Source of the DNA: Typha latifolia
Lineage: Eukaryota; Streptophyta; Magnoliopsida; Poales; Typhaceae
NCBI GenBank assembly: GCA_019914945.1
Contig: CM034102.1
Location: 9,289,501-9,353,500 of the forward strand
Length of the DNA: 64,000 nt
Direction: 5' to 3'
Shown: one piece after another, positions 11,379-22,400 of the stretch
Layout: every line of letters starts with the position of its first letter
Numbering within the stretch: position 1 is the first letter of the stretch
The notes under the pieces: generated by a model
What the model was told of the DNA's origin: nothing
What the model saw: the letters and a program-made list of their open reading frames with translations, nothing else
Database searches by the model: none
Translations under genes and position numbers: made by a program

Positions 11379-11682
11379 TGTAACGCCCCCGCCTGGCACG
11401 GGCACGTGCACGCCCACGTGCCCACACGGCACGTGCAGCGCACGTGACAGGTCGGGCGGAGCCCATCACACATAAACACTCTCCTGTGCACATATAATTA
11501 TGACATCATCAAATAAAACCTGCTAACCTATCCATGATCACATAATCCATCACCAAATAAATCATACTATTAACCAAATAAACATGTTAACATATGAATA
11601 TCCAAGTCCATAATAATATATATACTAGACCACTACATAATCTGGTGTAACAACCCAATCCCAAAAAAAAAAAAAAAAAATT

Positions 11683-11730
11683 CATGGGCACGACGCGACC
11701 GGCCACACTGTGACCGGCCTCGTGCCCATG
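11683..11730. repeat. Conserved LTR 5' palindrome
   Basis: An imperfect inverted repeat starting CATGGGCACGA and ending TCGTGCCCATG with GGCC-rich inner arms (ACCGGCCACA / TGTGACCGGCC). Related palindromes sit 40-70 bp inside the start of LTR B (24798-24844), D (26970-27014) and C (37473-37520). A shortened one lies in the D 3' LTR (32502-32530). Confidence 0.8.
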
Positions 11731-11977
11731 CCAGCTGCCCATGCCAGCTGCTCATGCAGCTTGGTGGGGCGCCACGCGCCTGCGGCCGCTGCCGCAGCCA
11801 ACCAACTGCGGCCAGCTGGCCGCAGTGGGCCCCGGCGCCGCCACTACTCGTCCACCGCCTTCTCTCTCACTCTTTAAATCTCTCTCTCTCTCTCTTTCTT
11901 GGCCACCCTCTCACTCTACTCTCTCTATCTATACTGGCACCTTCCCTGGAGTGAGATCTCTCACTCCCCCTCTCTTT

Positions 11978-12024
<47 letters not shown>

Positions 12025-12247
12025 TCTCTTGCCCGAGGTTGGGATAGTCGGAGCCGAGCTGCCGGCACCGGCCGCTGGCTGGCCAGCAGCGACCGATGCC
12101 CTCCCCGCCGGCCCGGATCCGCAACCTCCTCCCTCACTTCCTCTCTTTCTTCTCTTCATCTTCTCTTCTTCTTCTTCTTCTTCTTTCTTTCTTTCTTCTT
12201 TCTTTCTCTTTCTCCTTCTTCCTCAGCTCCTCCTCTTTCTTTCTGCA

Positions 12248-12304
12248 CAGTGTTGGGCTCGGCCCAGCACTGTAGCAGACAGTGCTGGGCCGAGCCCAGC
12301 ACTG
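12248..12304. repeat. Double hairpin in LTR A
   Basis: Two 25-bp segments, 12248-12272 and 12280-12304, are reverse complements with one mismatch. Each is also internally palindromic (CAGTGCTGGGC...GCCCAGCACTG). A 7-bp spacer separates them. LTR C has a single unit at 38018-38042. Confidence 0.85.
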
Positions 12305-15300
12305 ATGGCAGATGTAATTAATTTATTAATTAATTAGTTTATTTATGTTATTTATTTAGGTATTCTTCTTCTTAATTAATGCAAATAGATTATTTGGACA
12401 TTAACTATTTTAATAATATTATATATCCTTCAATATAATTTTATTAATGATAATTTTTATAATTAATGATTAATTAGGAATAAATATAGGTAATACTTAT
12501 ATTTATTTATTTATTTACATATCTACTAGATTAATAGATAGATTTGTAAATTATAATTATTAGATTTATATTCTAATACCCTCATCATATATATTTTAAG
12601 TATTTCTATTAATTTTATGATTATTCTGCAACAAATAAAATACTAAGTTTATTTAGTTATTTATTTATTATTTTATTGAGTAAAGACTGCGTTGTCCCTA
12701 ATTAATCACGATAGTGTATGAATTATAAAATTAATTAAAATTAGACCACCTCTATACTTATTTAGCCTTTTATTTTATTTTATAATTATATATTTAGAAA
12801 TACTCTTATATAAAAGGAAACAGGCCTCTTCTCCTTATATTATAACTAACATTTTATAATAATAAAGAATTATAATATTTGAATCGTATCTATATTATAG
12901 ACCTAGTTATGTAATCAAAAATAAAGAAGAGTGATTCTAAATCTAATAAACATTTATATTTTAACTGAATTAATTCTAATTAGATAAACGGCTAACATCA
13001 TACTACTTAAATATTTCAGATCCCGAACCCCCTTATTTGAGAACCTGTGGACCTTGCTAGCGATGAGTGTCACTTGGTTACCTGACGGACATGAGAGATG
13101 CGTGGTTTGTATCTTCTGATCAGACGGTGAGTAGTCTTATCCCTTAGACGCCTTTCTCAAATTAGGTTATATTATATATTTATGTATATGCATGTTTGGC
13201 CTTCAGCATGATTATATGATTTTATCTAAAGATAATTATAGTCGAGCATATTTTATCATGCATTCGATTATGCTGATTTGGAATATAAGTACATTGGTGA
13301 TATATATAGAGATGATCAGAGATGATTCTACTGTTATGATTGTTTACCGAGTTGATATGTAGCATGAGTATGCATGTAATAGATTTGCACGAGTATGCAT
13401 GTAATATATTAGCATGAGTATGCATGTGTTGACGATACAGTTGGAGACTACATTGCATCATTTTCTTTTGATTCATATTCTACCTAAATTCTTGTTATGC
13501 ATTGACTTATTATCGTACTGGATATATGCATATGATCTGTCATTTAGAAGGAAAGCGTGAAATGTGATTGATAGGATAGTTGATAGAAAGCGTGAGGATA
13601 CCCGAGTGGGCGCGAGGGTTAGGGCGTGCCTGGAGATGATTGATCGCTCGATATAGTCGCGATCCTGTTGGCCTTACATCTGAGGTCGTTAGTCTGTGTG
13701 CGCAGCAGACATTTGGATACATGCCGTTCGCTAGGGCATATGTGGTGAGTTATCCTCACGAGGTTTCTATCAACTATGTGGGGTGCCCGGTCCGGATAGA
13801 TGTTGATACCCTAGCGGGTGGCGGGGTATGGTTATATTAGAGATACTCTTGCGGGTGGCGGAGTATGCTCTAAGCCTTTGGACATGATGTTGAGTCTGGG
13901 TACCGAGTATTGACTGTGCACAGTGGTCTAGTATGATGATATTATACCGAGATGTCGGTGATGATCGTGATATTAAGAAACGCATATGATTTCATTATTA
14001 TCTGACATACATGATTATTGAGTGGTCAATATACATCATATATGGTTGCATTTGATATCATAGCATGGCCATGGTCGGCATGCATCATGTGTCAGATTTG
14101 ATAGAGAGTTATGATGATCATATGACATGGAGATTTGTTTGTTCATTGTCGAGGATTGTATACTTTTATCAGTATGGCATATTATCTACTTTTCATTTAT
14201 GTATTATTGAGGATACATTCATATACTCATTCATGACATGATATTCTTTCTGATTCATATTATCCAGTATATGACTTACTCTTTGTTTGACATCACTGAT
14301 TCGGGGTAAGGTCTATTCACTGAGCCTTTTGCTCATGACTCTCTTTATTTCTTTTCTAATCCCCTCAGATATGTGGTACGTGATAATGACTTGAGAAGAT
14401 ATTTTAGAGCAATGATGAGGTAAGCTATAGATGCGAGATGGTATAGATGATAGTTTATATAGAAATTGAGTTGTACCAGTATCTGATACTTGTACTCTTT
14501 TGTATTAGGCGATGATTTGTATAATACAGGTCGAATCATAGCATTCTTGTATTAGTTATTTTAGTTGTATCTTGATGGTTTGTTGTGCCCTATGTGGGTC
14601 CTGCCAGATTATGTAGCGGTCTAGTGTATATTATTGTGGACTTTGATATTCATATGTTAACAGGTTTATTTGGTTAAGAGTATGATTTATTTGGTGATGG
14701 ATTATGTGATCATGGATAGGTTAGCATGTTTTATTTGATGATGTCATAATTATATGTGCACAGGAGAGTATCTGGGTGTGACGGGCCCCGCCCGACCTGT
14801 CGCGTGCGCCGCACGTGCCGTGTGGGCGCGTGGGCGTGCGCCGCGCGTGCCGTGTGGACGCGTGGGCGTGCACGTGCCCGTGCCGGGCGGGGGCGTTACA
14901 TCTGGCAGGACCCACATAGGCCACAACAAACTATTAAGATACAACTAAAATAGCTAATACAAGAGTACGCCATGATTCGACCTGTATCATACAAATCATC
15001 GTCTAATACAAAAGAGTACAAATATCAAATACTCGTATAACTCAATTTCTATATAAACTATCATCTATACCATCTCGCATCTATAGCTCACCTCATCATC
15101 GCTCTAAAATATCTTATCAAGATATCTCAAGTCGCTATCATGTACCACATATCTCGGGGGTTAGAAAAAAAATAAAAAGAGAGTCATAAGCAAAAGGATC
15201 AATGATAGACCTTACCCCGAATTAGTGATGCCAAACAGAGAGTAAATCATCTACTGAATATTATGAATCAGAAAAAACTATGATGCCATTCATGAGCATG

Positions 15301-15627
15301 TATATATGTATCCTCAATGACATATATATGAATGAAATCAATTCTCTTGAATGAGCATATTATATCCTCAACCAAAAATATATCACATGATGAAATTACC
15401 ATATAATATCACTAAATATAATATCACTAAATATAACAACTACTAGTCATATCAATGATGATGCATGATGCATGCCAACCACTAGATAATCGTATATGTC
15501 AAAGCCAGATATAATCGACATATCTCTCACTATCACACTCATCTGTCTCAACTCTGAATATCATCCACCATGCTGGACTACGATACCCAGCCCCAAGCTC
15601 GATACACATCATGTCAAAAGCTCAAAG

Positions 15628-15857
15628 CATACCCTGTCATATGCTAAGAGTATCTCTGTAGATAAATCATACCCTACCATACACTACGGGTATCTCTATA
15701 AATAAATCATACCTTGTCATACGCTAAGAGTATCTTAGAAGAAAGTAATAATACCCTACCATACGCTAAGGGTATATCAATGATAGTTGTACTCTGTCAT
15801 ACGCTAAGAGTACAACCATCAGCCATCACCATATTCTGTCATACGCTAAAAGTATGT
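15628..15857 (-). repeat. Six-unit 40-bp hairpin array in LTR E
   Basis: Units start near 15628, 15668, 15708, 15751, 15789 and 15829. Each contains ATACCCT...GTCATACGCTAAG...AGTATC-like sequence whose ends pair (ATACCCT with AGGGTAT). Other long LTR copies here (A, C, D) have only two units at the equivalent place. Confidence 0.85.
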
Positions 15858-16195
15858 CTAGTACCAGTCCAGACCAGATACCGTTTCAGCCATCACATCA
15901 CATCACATACACATATACTTTTATAATTTCATATACATGATAGATCATATGCATATATCCAGTACTGCAACAGATCATGCAACTCAGGAATTTTAGGTGG
16001 TAAAGAAGCCAAGAGAAAAATGATGTAATGCAAACTCCAACCATGTATCTAACACGTACATACTCATGCTAATCTATTACATGCATACTCATACTACAGA
16101 TTAACTGGACATAACATTATAACAATATAATCATCTCTCATTATCTCTATATATCACTAATGTACTTATATCCCAAATCAGCCTAATCAATAATT

Positions 16196-17508
16196 ACTCA
16201 CTAAAGGTTTAATTATGCACGTAACCCCTTAATTAAAGTTTTTTTCATAGCCTCCTACTTCAATTATCAGAAGAATACAAATACAACAATGTCATAATGT
16301 AATACTTAGAAATTTCGCTCGGGGTAATGATCGGGGGTTTAAAATACTCAGCCACACAGAGGTTAATTTCACCCACAAATCTGTACTGTTGCTAGTCTGC
16401 TTTCCTTCATCGGTAAAATTATGTAATCCCAATTTAATACTAGACAACTTGAAGACAACTCCTCGAATATTCTTATTAGTGAATAAAATAAAGGCAAGTA
16501 AAAGAAACAAATTAACATCTAGACATTTATTATCACGCAACTAAATCTTTTGACAACCAAGGTAATGAATACTCATTAATGTATAAATAAGAAGACAGGC
16601 CTATGCCAAGGTGATCACTTAACATCAATAACCCACTCATAGCCAATATCTAAGCTGATCCGGTAATCCTGATGCACGCACTTAGTCACTTGTCATAAAA
16701 GCTCGATTCGTGAGAATACACAATAAATTTATTTTTGAAATAAAACAAAAGAAAAATAACATAAAAGCAAAATAAATGAAAACAGTATCAAAACAAATAT
16801 AGTGCACCATGGAAAATCAGACAAGTGACAATCGTACCGGTTGTGAGTCTTCCACCTATTTTCCATTCCAACCTACTCAGCTCTCAATGGATGACTTGCA
16901 CAAGCCTACAAATAAGATACTCATCAAACCTCCAAATAAAAAGCTAGACACATTAGGGTATAAAAATGGTCAATTACTGATGTTGACCAAACAAGCATCT
17001 CTAACATCAAAACTCCATAATATGAGCACCAACTACTCATTGCACTATAATCACTCATTATACTATTGCGGGATAATTTTAGGTTCATTTAATTATTAGA
17101 ATAACTGAAAATAAGAATAGGGTCTACACCAGGAACCCCTAATAACAACACATACAAAGGACAAAAATGTAACTTTTCAACTCTCACTTCTTAGCCGGTT
17201 ACACAAATGACTTTTCAAAGATAAGATAATTAGACGACAATTTACCCAATTTAAATGGCCAATAACACGTTACTTATTTACCAACACAATTTTGAAGTTC
17301 TTTTTCAATCAATTTATGAATTTTTTTTACTTTATTTTTTTTTTTTATAGTTATTATTATTATATTATTATCTATTTAATTTTTGAAACAAAACTTAGAT
17401 GTCGTTATTCCTAAACACATCTATCTATACGCAGTCTCTAACCTTTCCTACACGCAACTCGTATGGATAGTATTTTGGAAGCTTGTCGGATTATTTGGTG
17501 AAATTTGA
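16196..17508 (-). other. AT-rich non-coding stretch downstream of primer site H
   Basis: No open frame above about 100 residues and no recognisable domain. Because the minus-strand primer site at 17509-17520 reads into it, it is probably the degenerate internal region of an LTR element (H). T-runs at 17320-17350 and general AT bias are the only notable features. Confidence 0.4.
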
Positions 17509-17520
17509 GCTCTGATACCA
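17509..17520 (-). other. Primer-binding site of element H
   Basis: The minus strand reads TGGTATCAGAGC, an exact initiator-Met tRNA complement, three bases after an LTR end GTGTTACA (17524). Confidence 0.8.
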
Positions 17521-17523
17521 TAT

Positions 17524-17605
17524 TGTAACACACGCCACCAAACACATGCCCCTCACGTGGGTTCTTTCCACGTGAGGGTCACTGTGTTTGGTGGCAGGTG
17601 TTATA
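17524..17605. repeat. 82-bp near-perfect palindrome at the LTR end of H
   Basis: Arms 17524-17560 and 17568-17605 pair almost completely, including CCACCAAACACA / TGTGTTTGGTGG and CCTCACGTGG / CCACGTGAGG, around a 7-bp loop. The outer ends read TGTAACAC and GTGTTATA, like the two ends of a long LTR. This may be an LTR reduced to its two termini, or an intrinsic terminal palindrome. Confidence 0.75.
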
Positions 17606-17737
17606 AAATGCAATAGACCATAAGGTCTTAATTGAATAACTTAAAGGAAATAAACAAATCTAAGATGGATAGTTTGTGAGTCCGATAGTAGAACAAGTGA
17701 TTTTGCTTGGCTAGACTAGATCAGCTTAGGCTTGGGT

Positions 17738-18165
17738 CATAACAGATATATTTAATAGGTTTTATTTGATAATGTTATGATTTATTTTGTGATGGATTAT
17801 GTGAGTATAGGGGTGTATTTGTGCGTGACTGGCCCTACCCATCCTGTCTCGTGCTCCGCACATGCTGTGTGGGCGCATGAGCATGCACGTACCCTTGTCG
17901 GGTGGGGGCGTTACAATTCAAGTGGTACCAGAGCTTATGTTTAAGAATGATCTGGCAAACCATCAAGGATACTAGTTGTGAGTGCATGTTAGGATGAGGT
18001 TACTAGTCAATTTTTACAAGTTGAATATTGATGGGTTGATATAGAAATCTAGTTGGTTGTAATGTTGAGATTCTTTAGCTTTGATACTAGGTGATGTTGA
18101 TAGAAATAATTTGAGATATTTGTATATTGAGAATTTTCTGAGCTGCTAATGAATAGGAAGAAGCA
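17738..18165 (+). mobile_element. Truncated copy G: LTR tail, primer site, leader
   Basis: 17738-17915 matches the last 180 bp of the long LTR family, ending GGGGGCGTTACA. It is followed by a primer site, TGGTACCAGAGC (17923-17934; one change from consensus), and a leader that parallels D at 29720-29945 (ATCTGGCAAACCAT, GAATAGGAAGA). Similarity ends near 18165. No coding remains. 17606-17737 between H and G is unassigned. Confidence 0.75.
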
Positions 18166-19474
18166 TTATTCAAGGGAGACGTGAGCAAATAAAATTTGGG
18201 TAGATTGTCTAGAAGGTTGTAAATATTTTTTGTTTCTATGAAAGTTATAATTTATATTGAACTAGATTAGGTAGATCCATAGTTTTTTTTCTCTCTCAAT
18301 GCACTCAGAGGTTTCTCAAGTTAAAAAAATGGTCATTACTTTTGCTGTACTTTTAGTTTTCCTATTTTTACTTGTGTTTCCATCTTCTACCTTTGATTTT
18401 CATTCATAGACTTTGTGTTCGGTTTTTGTCATTAAAGTATTATTCAAATTTCTATCTCCTACATGATTTTGATTTTCCGAGTTTGATTCTGAATTGGTTT
18501 TAACAAACTAATAGGATTAGATTTTCTTTAACCAATTCGGATCTGATCTTTGACTTTGGACTTTGAGTTTTGACTCAATCTTTTATTTCTCATATCTCTA
18601 AATCTAACTAAACTAGAAATCCTATCTCCTCACAAATTTTCACAATCTGCATCCATCTATGTACATCCCAGATATGATAATTAAAATTCACTATCTGTAC
18701 TCAATTAAAAGGGTCAAAATTTGGCCTGATTCGATTCTGTATCCACGTTTCGCCGTTTACGGGTCAAAAAATTTCTACCAATCAGTCTTGATATTTGAAT
18801 TTTTGTCAGTCTATTACAGAGATAGGTTGAGAAAAAAATTTCGAATCAATATAAGTACATATATCTAGTTTGAAATATCATGAAAGTGGTGATATGAAAA
18901 ACTATAATTTTGTAGTTTTTTTAGGATCACTAATACACTTCTCTTACATATTGAAAAATAAATATGAGATCCGTATCTATTTATGTACTTCTCATATATG
19001 ATAACTAAATTTATCATCCGTTTACTATCCTTATCGTATCTTGAAAAGGAATATGGGTTTGAACATGATTTCTGTACTCGATCCATTTTCATCCCTATTA
19101 AAGTGTGGAAGTAAAAATCTCAAAGCATCTTTTTCTTATTACCAATACCAAGTAAACAGTACAAATATCACCTCGGTCGAAGGTATTTATATAATCATTT
19201 GTTGCAAGACATAATTAATTTATTTTTAATGTCTTTCTTATTACCAAACTTTGCTTCTTTTTCTTCGCATCCAGACGCGAGTGACATACACCTTCTTTAT
19301 TTAATTAAAAATGACAACTACGCCAACTAGTACCCTTCTTGTCAGAATGCATGAAGTGGGGAATATATGCAAGGGAATGATTTTAAGAAGTGGCGGATGA
19401 TGCTGTCAAGAGAGCGACCCAACACCCAAGCTAATTAACTTGGCCTATATAATTCGACGATGCTGAAATGGTGA
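18166..19474. other. Gene-free AT-rich region 3' of the HAD gene
   Basis: Nothing coding is supported. Two related blocks, near 18655-18720 and 18985-19090 (GTAC...TATGATAA...TCTGTACTC), suggest an old dispersed repeat. The part adjoining 19475 should hold the 3' UTR of the HAD gene; an AATAAA lies on the minus strand at 19296-19301. Confidence 0.5.
19296..19301 (-). promoter_or_regulatory. Possible polyadenylation signal of the HAD gene
   Basis: AATAAA on the minus strand, about 175 nt beyond the stop codon. The spacing is plausible for a plant 3' UTR, but plant signals are loose and the area is AT-rich. Confidence 0.3.
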
Positions 19475-22400
19475 CTAAGCTTCGATCGGGTTGGGTGTTC
19501 TGATGGAATCCAAGTCAGACCTCACTCCCTTCTCCGTCTTCATCACACCCCATACCTCTGGGATTGCTTGTCTCAAACTATGGATGCTGTCAATTAAATA
19601 GTCTGTTTCTTTGATCTTGCCCTTCTTTCCAACCTTTTAAAAACAAGCAAAAGAAGGTCTTAGTGCAAGAGATAAATGAAGTACTGGAGTCATATGCTCT
19701 TGATAAAATAAGTAACAACCTCCACCTTCCTATAAAGTTCTCTATAATCAAAACATCATCTACTATAAAGTTTTCTCTATAATCAAAGCATCATCTACTG
19801 TTACGTTTCACGCTATCTTTATCATTTCACTATAAAAATTTGACCTACATTAGCATTTACTATTCCAGTGGTCCAACGTTTACTATTACGGCATTTACTT
19901 TTCACTGGCATTTAGTATTGACTGCCAGCATAAGTATTGTTTAAGTGTTTCTTCAATGCCCACTAATTAGCATAAAATACTATCAAAGTTAGACAAACAT
20001 TTATAAATGTCAAGAAATACCATATATTCCCTTCATAATTTTCGGCATTTCATAAATGCTGATAAAAATATAATTAAGTTATTTTAAAATACTATATTTT
20101 GAAGTAAAATACCGCACCATCTATTGTTTAGTGACATTAACAAATGTCGGAATACTACAAATAATTACCGGCATTTAGAAAATATCAGTAAATATTGAAA
20201 ATAATATATGCATATTCATATGGAGCGAATATGAGTCAAATGTACTTGGATCCGTATCTGGGCTGGATCAAAAAATAAAATCCCTCTAGAATAAACCCCT
20301 AAAATTTCAATCCCTAGTTTGATCTTTTGTTCCTCTCCACTCCTCTTCACCATCATCGCAACTGAGCTCGATCATCTCTCATTCCTCTCCCTCCTCGCTC
20401 ATGCAAGGGCTACTTTAGTGGACATTTTCTTAATGTTAGTATATCCTCAATTTTTATCATATTGGACTTCGAACTTCAATCCTGTGTATTCTTATTTTAC
20501 TTAAGAACGCTTCTTTCCTACCCTAGAGATGTCTAATAGATATTTAAGGGTTAAGAGTCTCAAGGGTATAATAGGAACACAAAAAATTAATAGGTATTAC
20601 CTATTCAATAGTTAATTATTTATTTTTAGAATATATTACTCTATGCCTTATTTTTTGACAATTATATTATCTTCATAATTTATCAAATATATATATATAT
20701 ATATATCATAATAAGGGCATTAATATCTTTTTATAATTAACTTGATGAAAGTTCCATTAAGTTCTATCTCTTTGGTTATTTTTTTATTATTTACATATAT
20801 CTCTCCTTAGTTTAATATTAATTTAAACTAAAATTTAATAACAAATAAAGATAGGGAATCATATTTAAATTATTTAGCATGAAATGTTATCTCCTATAAT
20901 TAAAGCATAATCATATCTATCACAATCATAGAGATAAATTTTAACTTAAAAAAAGAACGTGTAACCTATTAAGCGCATTGATATTCTTGACTAATATACT
21001 ATTTTTATGTAATGTAATTTTAGAACTGATACCAAGTATAAAAGTGGCTATTATAACATTAGATTAGAATTATGAATTTTAGAGAGGCATGAAAATATTT
21101 ACCTTTAATTAATACTAATTTCTTTTTTCTTTTAAGTTTTAGTTTTATTTTAAAAAATGAAAATATAACAATGTCAAACTAAATACTGATGTTCCTAAAA
21201 TTCGAATCCAAATGCCCTTACACAACATAAGTTTTTGACTAACTAAATTGGCAGATATTTCAATACCCCTCTAAAATTTATAATCTTAATCTAACGTCTA
21301 TAATAGCTAGTTTCCACACCCATTACCGATTTCTCGGTACCGACTCCAAAATCATATTACGTAAAAAAAATAACATATTAGTAAGAAGATTTGATTACGT
21401 GTGTCTAACTTTGGGATTACACGTTCTATTTTTGTTAAGATTTCTCTCTCTTATATATAATTGTGATAGATATAATTATGCTTTAATTATAGGAGATATA
21501 ATTTAACATTAAACCATTTAAATTTGATTCTTTGGAGATAGACTTCAATTTAAATATGATTCTCTATCTCTATCTGTTATTAAATGTAATTTAAATTAAT
21601 CTTAAACTAACGAGAGAGATATATGTAAATAATAGAAAATAATCAAATAGATAAAATTTAATTATAAAAAGATATCAATACCCTTATTATGATATATATG
21701 CATTACTCCGAGTTAAGGATATATATGTTTTTACTTAATAAATTATTAAGATAATATAATTATTAAAAAATAATGTGCAAAGTAATATATTTAAAAAATA
21801 ATAATGACCTATTGAATCGGTAATATCTTTTAAAATTTTTACATTTCTATTATGCCCTTAAAAATCTTAACCGTTAGATCTTCATCAAATCGATTAATAA
21901 ATAATTTCAATAGTATCTGAAAAAATTGCTCAACTAAGTTTTATCCTATTGATTATAATTTTATTTTATTTTTTGGGGGAAAGCAAAGGGTACTTTTAGT
22001 AGCATAGTACGAACAGCGTCCAACCTACCTTTTTCCTGGGATCAAGCACCAAAACGTTTGGTTGAACAATATAATCAACGAGGGATATATTATGAGACTA
22101 CAGCTCTTATTGATGCGATTTTATTTAAAGAAAATTTTAAAATATAGCATAGCGTCCTAATAAGACGATAACCACGCATTCTTCGAATTTGGACAAGTGG
22201 GCAATTATAATCCACATGTATAGAGATCTTGCTTGTTTGGATCATTGGCTATAAGAAAACAAATGAATTGTTCCGTTCACCAAACCTTTACAATATCTTT
22301 ACGAATTGGCAGAACCCTAAAATATTTTTGCACGAAGTAATTTATAAATGGAACGTAGTCTAACTGTATTATCAGGTCACTATGTCGTGGCTTCTGAATA

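Larger units (their letters stand above)
11646..14900 (+). mobile_element. Solo LTR A (3255 bp)
   Basis: Runs from TGTAACAACCC to GGGGCGTTACA and is flanked by the 5-bp duplication TCTGG (11641-11645 and 14901-14905). The flanks join to continuous antisense LTR E sequence. No internal region or primer site is present, so this is a solo LTR left by LTR-LTR recombination. Layout: A-tract; GC-rich section with a conserved palindrome (11683-11730); CT microsatellite (11981-12020); double hairpin (12248-12304); AT-rich middle; repeats of TATGCATG (13360-13430); hairpin units (13802-13870); CACGTG-rich end. Reading frames within it are Ser/Leu repeats from the CT tract and are not genes. Confidence 0.93.
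11379..16195 (-). mobile_element. Antisense long LTR E, split by solo LTR A
   Basis: Two arms, 11379-11645 and 14901-16195, match successive parts of the long LTR in reverse complement. The 3' end (GGGGGCGTTACA, at 11379) and the ATGTGGTCTAG / CTGCCAGA stretch meet exactly at the A insertion. The right arm continues through the 'gtaaggt...aatcagtgatg' and TATGCATG regions to about 16195, where similarity stops, so the LTR start is lost or displaced. No primer site follows its 3' end, so it is either a solo or a 3' LTR. It carries an expanded repeat array (15628-15857). Confidence 0.75.

Noticed and set aside
11741..12337. Long Ser/Leu-rich reading frames (also 24904-25350, 24750-25283, 37742-38044, 32568-32825)
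   Set aside because: They are translations of CT microsatellites and CT-rich LTR sequence, open on both strands, with no conserved domain.
15628..15857. CRISPR-like appearance of the six 40-bp units
   Set aside because: Plant LTR context, units contiguous with degenerate and non-unique interunit sequence, no cas genes.
17606..17737. Further LTR sequence of H or G
   Set aside because: No similarity to the long-LTR consensus that I can see; left unassigned.
18659..19092. Small frames near the 3' side of the HAD gene
   Set aside because: Short, AT-rich, overlapping on opposite strands and without domain or codon-bias support.
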